From SHZL01 sp035292625 (GTDB taxonomy: Bacteria > Pseudomonadota > Gammaproteobacteria > Xanthomonadales > SZUA-36), in the NCBI GenBank assembly GCA_035292625.1, contig DATDPS010000056.1:1-64000 (forward strand): DNA of 64,000 nt, written 5' to 3'. The notes under the pieces were generated by a model. That model did no database searches and had not been told where the DNA came from. It worked only from the letters and a program-made list of their open reading frames with translations. Both the position numbers and the translations under genes were made by a program. This document shows positions 16,365-25,047 of this stretch, piece after piece (within the stretch, counting starts at the first letter, position 1; each line of letters opens with the position of its first letter).

Positions 16365-18784
16365 CAAGCGACCTCCACCTGGACGGGCCCCGTGGCCGAA
16401 CCCAGTTCGCGGGTGCTGCAAGTTGCGCTGCGCACCCATGCGGCTCCTGTGGGCACACGATCGCTGATCCTGACCTCGAGTTCGGTGAATGCATTCGCCT
16501 GTTTCACCCTGGCTTTGCCACCGCTCGACAGGCCGAGCCGCTGGGCATCCAATGGATTGAGCCCGACGAACTCGCTGTCCGCGTGCACTGTCTGCTGTAA
16601 CGGGGTTGCGCGGCGGCACAATGCATCTACCGAGTACATGGGAACCTCACCCACTCGGTAAAGACTTCTGGCACGGCTATCGCCATCCGATATCCAGCTC
16701 GCATCGAGTCTTGCACCATCGATGCTGTTTGAGCCACCAGCTGCTTGCATCACCGCCTGCATTTCAGCTTGCAGATCGGACAGACTGACCTGGCCGAATC
16801 CTTCGAGACCCAACGCATCACCCAGCCGGCGAAGAATTTTCCAACCGGGTCGCGCGTCTCCCTGGGCTTTTCCGGCAGGTGTGAATGCAATCATGCTGCC
16901 GTCAAAATTGACCAGGCTGCCTTCCGATTCAGCCAGCGGCGCCAAGGGCAGGATCACATTGGCCAATCGCTTCAAACTGTCGGCGGCAAACGCGGAAACG
17001 GCCAGAATGTTTTCAGCCGAGCTCAGTGCAGCCATCACAGCCGATGGGTTGGCCGTGTCCAATTCCGGCTCCACGTCCCATAACAGCCAGGATTTTGCAG
17101 AGGATTGGAACATCCCACTGGTGTCCATTCCACGCCGCTGGTAGCCTCCTCCGGGAAGCCGGTGAGGCACGGCCCCTGCCAACCAGGCACCGGTCGAATT
17201 GGCACCAGCCGCAAGCAGGTTCAGGTCACATCCGCTGGCTTTCGCGATCCAGCTGGAAATTTGCCGCATGGCGGCAGCCTCGTGGTGGCTCATTGCAAAC
17301 TGTCCCAGCAGGATCAAGCCACGTTGCGCCGCCATCAAGTCATTGCCGATTGACTGGTGCATCGGTTCGGCTTTCACCAAACCTGCCAGCGACGCCATGG
17401 CAGATGGCAGGTCTTTGCCGCTTGCAGCAGCCACGGCGGAAGCTACCGCCGCCAGTTCAGACAGCATGAACTGGGGTGCGGCAATTATCTTCTGGCGCAT
17501 TCCAAAGACGAAATCCCAGTCCAGCGGATTGATGCAGGATATCGTTGCGCCGTTAAGCCAGGCCTGGCGCAAACGGTGCCCCAGGATGGGGGCTTCGTGG
17601 CGCGGATTACAGCCGACCATTAACACTGCGTCGGCGTCAGCCATGGCCGCCATTTTCATGCCGAATGCCGGCGAAACGGGGCGCGAGTCATCGTCGGAAA
17701 AATCCTGCTCACGCAAGCGATGGTCAATGTTGTTGCTGCCCAGGCCCCGCATCAGCCGCTGGGCAAGATAGTACTCTTCCGTTGCGGCCCCGGGTGACAT
17801 CAGCGCGCACAAATCCCGTGCCGCGTTTTCGCCAGCGGCACGCAGGATTGAGACAGCCGCCTTGACGGCTTCGTCCCATGAAACCACTTGCCAGGCACCG
17901 TTTGTTTTGACCATGGGTTGCGTGACCCGGTCAGCGGCATACAAACCGGTATGGCTGAAGCGGTCACGATCGGACAACCAGGATTCATTGGCCGCTTCGC
18001 AATCGCGTGGAACGGAACGAAGTATGCGGCCATTATGGGCGTGGTGATAAAGCAGTGAACCGACCCCGTCGTGCACACCCACCGATGGCTTTGCCACCAA
18101 CTCCCAGGCGCGGGCCGCAAATCGAAACGGTTTGTTGGTCAACGCCCCAACCGGGCACAAGTCGATGATGTTGCCGGATAACTCGGAGTTGATGCTGTTC
18201 TGCACGCAGGTTCCTATCTCCAGCCGGTCGCCGCGGCCACTGCCACCCATTTCATTGGTGCCGGCAATTTCCTCGAGAAATCGCACGCAACGGGTGCAGT
18301 GAATGCAGCGGGTCATATCCGTCTGCACCAGCGCCCCGACGTCTTTGTCCTTGACGACGCGCTTGCGTTCCGTAAAACGGGAAACTGAACGGCCATATCC
18401 CATGGCAAGGTCCTGCAATTCGCATTCGCCGCCCTGGTCGCAAATCGGGCAATCCAGCGGGTGGTTGATCAGCAGGAATTCCATCACACCGTGCTGGGCG
18501 TCGATGGCACGACGTGACTGGGTAAAGACTTTCATACCTTCCATAACCGGTGTGGCACAGGCCGGCATGGGTTTGGGCGCTTTCTCCACATCCACCAGGC
18601 ACATCCGGCAATTGGCCGCAATACTCAGCTTGCGGTGGTAGCAGAAGCGCGGAATACTGATGCCTGCCTTATCGGTGGCCTGGATGATCATGGATCCCTT
18701 GGGTGCCTGGATGGGCACTCCGTCGACCTCGATATTGACCATATCCGCCGGCGGAACTTGCTTGCCTTTGATCTCAACGTTCAT
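16364..18784 (-). CDS. nuoG: NADH-quinone oxidoreductase subunit G
   Basis: NuoG is the largest peripheral subunit, with the N1b, N4 and N5 iron-sulfur clusters and a C-terminal molybdopterin-oxidoreductase-like domain that no longer binds the cofactor. The ATG at 18784 overlaps the nuoF stop (ATGA), giving 806 residues. I see the [2Fe-2S] ligands (RFCYHRKL, NCRMC, PAC), the HPLDCPICDQGGEC motif with its His ligand, and CIHCTRC with CPVG. The cysteines that bind the extra N7 cluster in E. coli are missing: the aligned stretch reads KPSVGVHDGVGSLLYHH. Confidence 0.96.
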   Translation of the reverse strand: MNVEIKGKQVPPADMVNIEVDGVPIQAPKGSMIIQATDKAGISIPRFCYHRKLSIAANCRMCLVDVEKAPKPMPACATPVMEGMKVFTQSRRAIDAQHGVMEFLLINHPLDCPICDQGGECELQDLAMGYGRSVSRFTERKRVVKDKDVGALVQTDMTRCIHCTRCVRFLEEIAGTNEMGGSGRGDRLEIGTCVQNSINSELSGNIIDLCPVGALTNKPFRFAARAWELVAKPSVGVHDGVGSLLYHHAHNGRILRSVPRDCEAANESWLSDRDRFSHTGLYAADRVTQPMVKTNGAWQVVSWDEAVKAAVSILRAAGENAARDLCALMSPGAATEEYYLAQRLMRGLGSNNIDHRLREQDFSDDDSRPVSPAFGMKMAAMADADAVLMVGCNPRHEAPILGHRLRQAWLNGATISCINPLDWDFVFGMRQKIIAAPQFMLSELAAVASAVAAASGKDLPSAMASLAGLVKAEPMHQSIGNDLMAAQRGLILLGQFAMSHHEAAAMRQISSWIAKASGCDLNLLAAGANSTGAWLAGAVPHRLPGGGYQRRGMDTSGMFQSSAKSWLLWDVEPELDTANPSAVMAALSSAENILAVSAFAADSLKRLANVILPLAPLAESEGSLVNFDGSMIAFTPAGKAQGDARPGWKILRRLGDALGLEGFGQVSLSDLQAEMQAVMQAAGGSNSIDGARLDASWISDGDSRARSLYRVGEVPMYSVDALCRRATPLQQTVHADSEFVGLNPLDAQRLGLSSGGKARVKQANAFTELEVRISDRVPTGAAWVRSATCSTRELGSATGPVQVEVA

Positions 18785-20076
18785 GCTGCCAGCCCTTGCT
18801 GTGCTTCGACCATGGAACGGCCATGGCTGACGTAGTACTCGAATTCCGGCCAAAAATGCCGCAGCATGCCCTGCACCGGCCAGGCCGCAGCTTCACCAAA
18901 GGCACAAATGGTGTGACCTTCGATCTGTCCCGCCGCGGATCGCAACAACTCGAGATCGCCGCTTCTTCCCTTGCCTTCGACAATACGTTGCAGCATGCGG
19001 TGCATCCAGCCGGTGCCTTCCCGGCATGGCGTGCACTGGCCGCAAGACTCCATGTGATAAAAACGCGCAATGCGCGTGCAGGCTTTAACCATGCAGGTAG
19101 AGTCGTCCATCACGATGACTGCGCCGGAACCCAGTCCGGAGCCCGCTTTGCTGAGTGCGTCATAATCCATGGTGACAGCCATCATGACGTTTGCCGGGAG
19201 AACCGGCATGGATGATCCCCCGGGAATCACCCCTTTCAGTTTGCGCCCGGCACGTACGCCGCCCGCCATCTGCAACAAATCAGCGAAAGAAGTCCCCAGT
19301 GGCACTTCAAAGTTGCCCGGCTTGTTCACATGCCCGGAAACTGAAAACACCTTCGGGCCCCCATTGTTTGGCTTGCCGATCTTGAGAAACCACTCGGCCC
19401 CGTTACGCATGATGTGCGGCACCGACGCCAGGGTTTCGGTGTTGTTGATGGTGCTCGGTTTGCCAAACAGGCCAAAATTGGCCGGGAAAGGCGGCTTGAA
19501 CCGCGGCAGACCCTTCTTGCCCTCAAGGGACTCCATCAGGGCGGTTTCTTCACCACAGATATAGGCGCCGGCACCCAGCACGGTGTGAATGTCCATATCC
19601 ACGCCCGACCCAAGGATGTTTTTTCCCAACAGGCCGGCAGCATAGGCTTCTTTCAGGGCGTCCTCGAAGCGTTCGAAGGGCTCGTGATGAAACTCCCCAC
19701 GCAAGTAGTTGTAACCGACGGTGGCTCCCATGGCGTAACCGGCAATGGCCATACCCTCGATGACCGCGTGTGGATTGAACCGCAAGATGTCGCGGTCATG
19801 GCAGGTTCCTGGCTCAGATTCATCGGAATTGCACAGGATATACTTCTGCACCGGTGCCGAACGCGGCATGAAGCTCCACTTCAGCCCGGTTGGAAAACCC
19901 GCACCACCCCGTCCGCGCAAAGCGGATTCCTTGACCGTGTCGATGATTTTTTCCTGCGGAGTTTTCTCGGCAAGAATCTTGCGCCAGGCTTGGTATCCTT
20001 CAATGGAAAGGTAGGTCTCCATGGACCAGGGCCGGTCTGAATGCAAGGTGGTAAATACGACATTGTTCTCTGACAT
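18781..20076 (-). CDS. nuoF: NADH-quinone oxidoreductase subunit F
   Basis: NuoF binds NADH and FMN and holds cluster N3. The 431-residue protein shows the NADH/FMN glycine-rich GRGGAGFPTGLKW (about 54-66), CNSDESEPGTCHDRD, GAGAYICGEETALMESLEG, and the [4Fe-4S] ligands ESCGQCTPCREG with a fourth Cys in HTICAFGEA near 380. It lies 14 bases after nuoE and overlaps nuoG by four bases. Confidence 0.97.
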   Translation of the reverse strand: MSENNVVFTTLHSDRPWSMETYLSIEGYQAWRKILAEKTPQEKIIDTVKESALRGRGGAGFPTGLKWSFMPRSAPVQKYILCNSDESEPGTCHDRDILRFNPHAVIEGMAIAGYAMGATVGYNYLRGEFHHEPFERFEDALKEAYAAGLLGKNILGSGVDMDIHTVLGAGAYICGEETALMESLEGKKGLPRFKPPFPANFGLFGKPSTINNTETLASVPHIMRNGAEWFLKIGKPNNGGPKVFSVSGHVNKPGNFEVPLGTSFADLLQMAGGVRAGRKLKGVIPGGSSMPVLPANVMMAVTMDYDALSKAGSGLGSGAVIVMDDSTCMVKACTRIARFYHMESCGQCTPCREGTGWMHRMLQRIVEGKGRSGDLELLRSAAGQIEGHTICAFGEAAAWPVQGMLRHFWPEFEYYVSHGRSMVEAQQGLAA

Positions 20077-20090
20077 ATTGCGTAAAACCC

Positions 20091-20603
20091 TCAGTCCAGT
20101 CCGTCGAGGATGGCGTCCAGCTTTTTTTCATCCAGGTGTTCGTGATAGTGTCCGTCCACTACCATCATCGGTGCCCCACAACAAGCAGCCAGACATTCTT
20201 CCTCCCGCACCAGGCTTATGCGCCCGTCGGCCGTCGTTTCGCCCAGTCGGATTCCCAATTTTTTCTCGGCATGCTCAGCCAGGCGTTCGGCACCGTTCAA
20301 CCAGCATGAAATGTTGGTGCAGATATTGACCTTGTGGCGCCCTATGGGCTTGAGATGGAACATCGAATAGAACGAGGTCACTTCATGCGCCCACACGGGT
20401 GGGAGGTCCAGATAGGACGCCACTGCCTCGATCAGTTCACGGTTGAGCCAGCCGCCATTTTGGGTTTGCGCGGCCATCAGGGACTGGATCAGCGCGGACC
20501 GTTTGTTGGCTACAGGGAATTTGGCTACCCACTGGTTAATGGTATGCACGGTCTGCTTGCTCAGCATACTGGCACCATCAGCCTGCTTTCCGGCGCCTGG
20601 CAT
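20091..20603 (-). CDS. nuoE: NADH-quinone oxidoreductase subunit E
   Basis: NuoE is the thioredoxin-fold subunit holding the off-pathway [2Fe-2S] cluster N1a. The 170-residue protein has the four ligands as CTNISC (about 96-101) and CLAACC with two Cys spaced C-x3-C (about 137). The N-terminal helical region reads SALIQSLMAAQTQNGGWL. The ATG overlaps the nuoD stop by one base (TGATG), coupling the two. Confidence 0.97.
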   Translation of the reverse strand: MPGAGKQADGASMLSKQTVHTINQWVAKFPVANKRSALIQSLMAAQTQNGGWLNRELIEAVASYLDLPPVWAHEVTSFYSMFHLKPIGRHKVNICTNISCWLNGAERLAEHAEKKLGIRLGETTADGRISLVREEECLAACCGAPMMVVDGHYHEHLDEKKLDAILDGLD

Positions 20604-21856
20604 CAGCGATCAACCTCGCCAAAGACCAGGTCCAGTGTGCTGATGATGGCAACCGTGTCGGCCAGCATGTGACCCCGTGCCAATTCATTCAAGCCGGACA
20701 GATGGGCGAATCCCGGTGCGCGCAGATGCACTCGGAAGGGCTTATTGGCCCCATCCGACACGAGATAGCAGCCGAATTCGCCTTTGGGCGCTTCCACTGC
20801 CGCATAGGTTTCACCGGCAGGCACACAATAGCCTTCGGTAAAGAGTTTGAAATGGTGGATCAGTGCTTCCATGTCATCTTTCATCTCTTCACGGCTCGGC
20901 GGTACAAGCTTGAAGTTCTTTAACATGACGCTGCCGGAATTGGCTCGCAACCAGTCCACGCATTGCAGGATGATGCGGGCGCTCTGGCGCATTTCTTCCA
21001 CCCGTACCAGGTAGCGGTCATAACAATCGCCGTTTACCCCCACCGGAATGTCGAATTCGACCTGGTCATACCTGGCATAAGGCCACTTCTTGCGCAGGTC
21101 CCATTCGATGCCCGAGCCACGCAACATCACGCCCGAAAATCCCAGTTGCATGGCCCGGTCCGGCGCAACCACGCCGATATTCACGGTGCGCTGCTTCCAG
21201 ATCCGGTTTTCCGTCAGCAGGGTTTCATACTCGTCGATGCGATGGGGCACGTCACGGGCAAAGGCTTCAATGAAATCCAGCAGCGTACCTTCGCGCCATT
21301 CATTTTTGCGTTTCAGGGCCTTGCCCTTGGTCCAGCGTGATTCCTGGTATAGCGGCATGCTGTCCGGCAAGTCACGGTACACACCACCAGGCCGGTAGTA
21401 ACCTGCGTGCATTCGCGCCCCCGAAACCGCTTCGTACATATCCATGACCATTTCGCGTTCACGGAATGCGTACAGAAAGACCGTCATGGCACCCAGGTCC
21501 AGTGCACAGGATCCAATCCACAGCAGGTGATTGGAAAAACGTGTGATCTCGTCGAACATGGTGCGGATCCATTGCGCGCGTGGTGGTGCTTCGACACCCA
21601 GTAGTTGCTCGATGGCGCGGACATAAGCATGTTCGTTGCACATCATGGACATATAGTCGAGGCGATCCATGTAGCCGATGGACTGGTTGAAAGGCTTGCT
21701 CTCCGCCAGTTTCTCCGTGGCCCTGTGCAGTAGTCCAATATGGGGGTCGGCGCGCACGACGGATTCGCCATCCATTTCCAGCACCAGGCGCAATACACCG
21801 TGAGCAGCCGGATGCTGCGGACCGAAATTCATTGTGTAGTTGCGAATCTCGGGCAT
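20603..21856 (-). CDS. nuoD: NADH-quinone oxidoreductase subunit D
   Basis: NuoD, the 49-kDa homologue, forms the quinone site together with NuoB. The 417-residue protein starts MPEIRNYTMNFGPQHPAAHGVLRL with the quinone-site GPQHPAAHG loop (about 12-20), and has RGSGIEWDLRKKWPYARYDQVEFD and C-terminal FAHLSGLNELARGHMLAD. It is separate from nuoC, unlike the fused nuoCD of E. coli, and starts two bases after nuoC. Confidence 0.98.
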   Translation of the reverse strand: MPEIRNYTMNFGPQHPAAHGVLRLVLEMDGESVVRADPHIGLLHRATEKLAESKPFNQSIGYMDRLDYMSMMCNEHAYVRAIEQLLGVEAPPRAQWIRTMFDEITRFSNHLLWIGSCALDLGAMTVFLYAFREREMVMDMYEAVSGARMHAGYYRPGGVYRDLPDSMPLYQESRWTKGKALKRKNEWREGTLLDFIEAFARDVPHRIDEYETLLTENRIWKQRTVNIGVVAPDRAMQLGFSGVMLRGSGIEWDLRKKWPYARYDQVEFDIPVGVNGDCYDRYLVRVEEMRQSARIILQCVDWLRANSGSVMLKNFKLVPPSREEMKDDMEALIHHFKLFTEGYCVPAGETYAAVEAPKGEFGCYLVSDGANKPFRVHLRAPGFAHLSGLNELARGHMLADTVAIISTLDLVFGEVDR

Positions 21857-21858
21857 TA

Positions 21859-22599
21859 TCAGCTCGCCTCGTCTTCAGCGGGAGACTGCGCAGCCCGGTC
21901 AACGTCATCCGTCTTGTAACGGGTATCTTCACGCAACACTCTTGGCACCAGCACCCGCGGCTCGATTTCGACCGGCTCGTAAACCACGCGCTTTTTTTCG
22001 GCGTCATAGCGAACCGCAACATTCCCGATCAGCGGGAAATCCTTGCGGAACGGATGGCCAGTGAAACCATAGTCTGTGAGGATGCGGCGCAAGTCCGGGT
22101 GGCCTTCAAAAACGATGCCGAAAAGGTCGAACACTTCTCGCTCGTACCAGTTCGCGCTGGGCCAGATTTCGACCAGCGAGGGAACGATTGGCATACCTTC
22201 ATCATTGGCATGACAGCGGACACGCAGGCGATGGTTGTGGCGAAAGGAAAGTAAGTGCACGACCACCGCAAAACGCTGTTGAACCCGGGCCGCTTCGGGC
22301 CGTTGCGCCCAGTCAAAACGGCCTGGACCCAATCCCTCCACGCCACGGCTGAAGCCATCGAAGGTGGCGTCACTGGTGTCCCATTCGGATTCACCATAAC
22401 CGAGATAATCGAGCCCGCATAAATCGGTCAGCTGCTGGTAAGCTAAATCAGGTTCATCGCGCAGCTTGCGGCAAACCTCAAGCCAGTTTTCAGGATTAAC
22501 TTCGAGGGTGGGAATGCCATGATCGATGTCAGTGAGCGTGACACGGCTGCCAAAATGTGTCGCATACAGTTCCACTGCCACTTTGGAAATTTCTTTCAT
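21859..22599 (-). CDS. nuoC: NADH-quinone oxidoreductase subunit C
   Basis: NuoC (30-kDa subunit) helps assemble the peripheral arm. The 246-residue protein has the family signature ANWYEREVFDLFGIVFEGHPDLRRILTDYGFTGHPFRKDFPL in its C-terminal half (described by position about 145-190). The first 25 residues and an acidic tail after residue 225 are less conserved. Four bases separate it from nuoB. Confidence 0.97.
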   Translation of the reverse strand: MKEISKVAVELYATHFGSRVTLTDIDHGIPTLEVNPENWLEVCRKLRDEPDLAYQQLTDLCGLDYLGYGESEWDTSDATFDGFSRGVEGLGPGRFDWAQRPEAARVQQRFAVVVHLLSFRHNHRLRVRCHANDEGMPIVPSLVEIWPSANWYEREVFDLFGIVFEGHPDLRRILTDYGFTGHPFRKDFPLIGNVAVRYDAEKKRVVYEPVEIEPRVLVPRVLREDTRYKTDDVDRAAQSPAEDEAS

Positions 22600-22603
22600 C
22601 TAA

Positions 22604-23137
22604 CTACCTGGCTATCGTATTCGTGCGGCGAATCTTGGCCTGTAATTGCAGGATGCCGTAAATCAATGCTTCAGCGGATGGCGGACAACCGGGAACGTAC
22701 ACATCGACCGGCACGATCCGATCGCATCCGCGGGTTACTGAATAGGAATAATGGTAGTAACCACCGCCGTTAGCACATGAACCCATTGAGATGACCCACT
22801 TGGGATCGGGCATCTGGTCATAGACCTTGCGCAGGGCGGGAGCCATTTTGTTGCACAGCGTGCCGGCAACGATCATGACGTCCGATTGCCGCGGGCTGGG
22901 CCGGAATACCACGCCGAAACGGTCCAGGTCGTAGCGCGCGGCACCAGCCTGCATCATTTCGACTGCGCAGCAGGCCAAACCAAAAGTCATGGGCCACATC
23001 GAACCCGTTCGCGCCCAGTTGATGAGCGCGTCAAGTGAAGTGGTTACCATGCCGCGTTCAAGCAAGGGATTGTCATTGGCGTTGGGGCGAAGAATGTCAT
23101 CGACCTCTGCCAGTGGCACCGGGTTGATTACTCCCAT
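22604..23137 (-). CDS. nuoB: NADH-quinone oxidoreductase subunit B
   Basis: NuoB holds cluster N2, the last iron-sulfur cluster before quinone. The motifs GLACCAVEMM (adjacent cysteines, about 54-63), SMGSCANGGGYYHYSYS and VDVYVPGCPPSAEALIYG are all intact. I start at ATG 23137 (MGVINPVP), which overlaps the end of nuoA by ten bases; the longer frame would lie inside nuoA. The product is 177 residues. Confidence 0.97.
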   Translation of the reverse strand: MGVINPVPLAEVDDILRPNANDNPLLERGMVTTSLDALINWARTGSMWPMTFGLACCAVEMMQAGAARYDLDRFGVVFRPSPRQSDVMIVAGTLCNKMAPALRKVYDQMPDPKWVISMGSCANGGGYYHYSYSVTRGCDRIVPVDVYVPGCPPSAEALIYGILQLQAKIRRTNTIAR

Positions 23138-23484
23138 TCCAGCGCCCCTTTCTTCCATACAAAGAAGAACCCGATGAGCAATTCAGCGACGAAGACCAGC
23201 ATGGCCATCAGGCCAAACGCGCCGAGCTTGTCCAACACCAGCGCCCAGGGAATAAAAAAAGCGATTTCCAGATCGAAAATTATAAATAGGATGGCAACGA
23301 GGTAGTACCTCACGTCAAACTTTGTACGCGTGTCCTCGAAGGCTTCAAAGCCACACTCGTAAGGCGAAAGCTTTTCGCTGTCCGGCCGGCGCGGGCCGAG
23401 CAGCCCACCCGTTGCCAGCAGGACCATGCCCAGGACTATCGATATCACCAGAAAAACCAGGATTGGAAAATACTCTGCGAGCAT
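23128..23484 (-). CDS. nuoA: NADH-quinone oxidoreductase subunit A
   Basis: NuoA is a three-helix membrane subunit at the junction of the two arms. The 118-residue protein has the conserved loop KLSPYECGFEAFEDTRTKFDVRYYLVAILFIIFDLEIAFF (about 38-77; the Cys of this loop reports the active/deactive state in homologues). It is the first gene of the nuo operon. I see no strong promoter in the 45 bases between tRNA-Leu and nuoA, so transcription may enter from secG-tRNA-Leu. Confidence 0.96.
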   Translation of the reverse strand: MLAEYFPILVFLVISIVLGMVLLATGGLLGPRRPDSEKLSPYECGFEAFEDTRTKFDVRYYLVAILFIIFDLEIAFFIPWALVLDKLGAFGLMAMLVFVAELLIGFFFVWKKGALEWE

Positions 23485-23500
23485 TTCAGTCTCACTTAGC

Positions 23501-23518
23501 GTGAATATTCATATTCAC
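23501..23518. repeat. 18-bp near-perfect palindrome upstream of nuoA
   Basis: GTGAATAT and ATATTCAC face each other around a two-base centre, 17 bases before the nuoA start and 11 bases after tRNA-Leu. It could be an operator or an mRNA hairpin at the tRNA-nuo processing junction. It has no T-run, so it is not a standard terminator. Confidence 0.5.
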
Positions 23519-23529
23519 CGACAAATCAA

Positions 23530-23614
23530 TGGTGCCCAAGGCCGGACTCGAACCGGCACAGCTTTCGCCACTACCCCCTCAAGATAGCGTGTCTACCAAT
23601 TCCACCACTTGGGC
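23530..23614 (-). tRNA. leuU: tRNA-Leu (anticodon GAG)
   Basis: An 85-nt class II tRNA with encoded CCA. The acceptor stem is GCCCAAG / CTTGGGC, the anticodon loop TTGAGGG with anticodon GAG, and the long variable arm TGGCGAAAGCTG. It follows secG by 16 bases, the order known for leuU in E. coli. It is probably processed from a transcript that starts upstream in tpiA-secG. Confidence 0.95.
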
Positions 23615-23630
23615 ATTCAGGGCCTTCGGG

Positions 23631-24137
23631 TCAGGACTCGTCTGAATCGGTACCGGTGGCAGTTCCGCCCTTGTTGTTATCAGTCGATTCAGCGGCTTCG
23701 CCATCCAGCACCGGAACATCCTCATCCGTCTGCTCTTGCTGGATCATTGCGTCCCCGCCCTGGTCCTCATCGACCTGAAGCGTCGGCAGGTCCTCCTGCG
23801 CATTTTCGTCCGCTTCCTGCCCGCTTTCGGCGGCCATCTCTTCGGCGACAGTCCCGGTTTCCTCGGCGGCAGCAGAGACAACACCAAGGTTTACCTCCGG
23901 GGACGCATCCATGCGGGACACCATGACAGCCATGGTCAGACTGATGGCGCAGAACAAAACCGCCAGGACCCAGGTGGACTTGCTGAGAAAGGTTCCGGCG
24001 CCACGCGCGCCAAAAACCGTACCCGAAGCACCACTGCCGAATGCCGCACCGGCTGTAGCGCCGGCACCTCTTTGAACCAGAACCAAAGCAACCATTGCAA
24101 TGGCGATCAGTACGTGGAAGATATTCAGAACAACCAT
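23631..24137 (-). CDS. secG: Protein-export membrane protein SecG, with acidic C-terminal extension
   Basis: SecG is the small accessory subunit of the SecYEG translocon. The first 75 residues match the family: a TM (LNIFHVLIAIAMVALVLVQ), the conserved cytoplasmic loop RGAGATAGAAFGSGASGTVFG, then a second TM. After about residue 80 comes a tail of some 85 residues rich in Glu, Asp and Gln, longer than in the E. coli protein (110 residues). The start is taken at ATG 24137, one base after the tpiA stop; ATG 24149 is possible. Confidence 0.94.
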   Translation of the reverse strand: MVVLNIFHVLIAIAMVALVLVQRGAGATAGAAFGSGASGTVFGARGAGTFLSKSTWVLAVLFCAISLTMAVMVSRMDASPEVNLGVVSAAAEETGTVAEEMAAESGQEADENAQEDLPTLQVDEDQGGDAMIQQEQTDEDVPVLDGEAAESTDNNKGGTATGTDSDES

Positions 24138-24138
24138 G

Positions 24139-24915
24139 TTATTTTCCATCCGTCCGTTGTTTACACAAGGCAGCGTCACGAATGGCGATGAATTCCTCTG
24201 TTTTCAAAGAGGCCCCGCCAACCAACCCGCCGTCTATGTCTTCCCGGGTGAATAATTCGGCGGCGTTGAAACCATTTACGCTGCCGCCGTACAAGATGCG
24301 TATTTGACCGGCTATTGTATCATCCAGTGCCCGGAGTTTGTCACGTATGAATGCATGGATTTGTTGAGCCTGGTCAGGTGTTGCGGTTTTCCCGGTACCA
24401 ATGGCCCATACCGGTTCATAAGCAAGCATCGCGGATGCCAGCGAATCGATTCCACACCGTTCCAACACTGCATCGATCTGGCGCTGCACTATGCTTTGGG
24501 TTTCGCCACGCTCCCTTTGTTCAAGGGTTTCACCCACGCAGAGTATGGGTTCAAGGCCGGCCAGCTGGGCGGCTTCGAACCGGAGGGCAATGCCTGCATC
24601 ACTTTCCCCAAAAAGCGTGCGCCGTTCCGAGTGTCCAACAAGCACGTAACGGCAGCCAAAATCGAGCAGCATTGAGGCTGAAACCTCGCCGGTAAATGCG
24701 CCTTGAGGAGCCGGATGGATAGTTTGCCCTCCCCAGGCAATGGGGCCGCCACGCAACAGCTTCTGTGTGCGCTGCAGATAGGGAAACGGCGGAAAGACCG
24801 CGAGGTCAACAGAATCATCCTCCGCCGTCCGCGCCATCAGCCCCTTCAGCAGCGTGTCCACCATGGCCTTGCTGCCATTCATCTTCCAATTACCAGCAAC
24901 CAGCTTCTTCCGCAT
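24139..24915 (-). CDS. tpiA: Triosephosphate isomerase
   Basis: TpiA interconverts dihydroxyacetone phosphate and glyceraldehyde 3-phosphate. The 258-residue protein from ATG 24915 (MRKKLVAGNWKMNG) has the catalytic Lys11 in NWKMNG, His95 in GHSERR, Glu167 in AYEPVWAIGTG and the phosphate loop YGGSVNG. The ATG has a GAGGAA Shine-Dalgarno; the open frame extends 30 codons further without homology. tpiA-secG-leuU is a conserved order. Confidence 0.98.
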   Translation of the reverse strand: MRKKLVAGNWKMNGSKAMVDTLLKGLMARTAEDDSVDLAVFPPFPYLQRTQKLLRGGPIAWGGQTIHPAPQGAFTGEVSASMLLDFGCRYVLVGHSERRTLFGESDAGIALRFEAAQLAGLEPILCVGETLEQRERGETQSIVQRQIDAVLERCGIDSLASAMLAYEPVWAIGTGKTATPDQAQQIHAFIRDKLRALDDTIAGQIRILYGGSVNGFNAAELFTREDIDGGLVGGASLKTEEFIAIRDAALCKQRTDGK

Positions 24916-24940
24916 GATGTATTCCTCGCAGGCGGGCGGT

Positions 24941-24969
24941 AGGATACCCATGGTGCCATAACACCGCAA
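24941..24969 (-). promoter_or_regulatory. Putative sigma70 promoter of tpiA
   Basis: Minus strand: -35 TTGCGG (24964-24969), 17-base spacer, -10 TATCCT (24941-24946), about 25 bases before the tpiA ATG. The same hexamer pair with the same spacing occurs upstream of bcp. The call rests on sequence match only. Confidence 0.45.
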
Positions 24970-25047
24970 CGTGCGTCTGGCCGTCCGGCTTGGTTCCGTA
25001 GCCACCGGGCACCGCTGTAAACTGCGTTAACTTTCAACAAACCGCTG

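Noticed and set aside
15327..16619. Longer nuoH frame starting at 16619
   Set aside because: The extra 85 residues are nuoG in another frame; the ATG overlapping the nuoG stop fits the family start.
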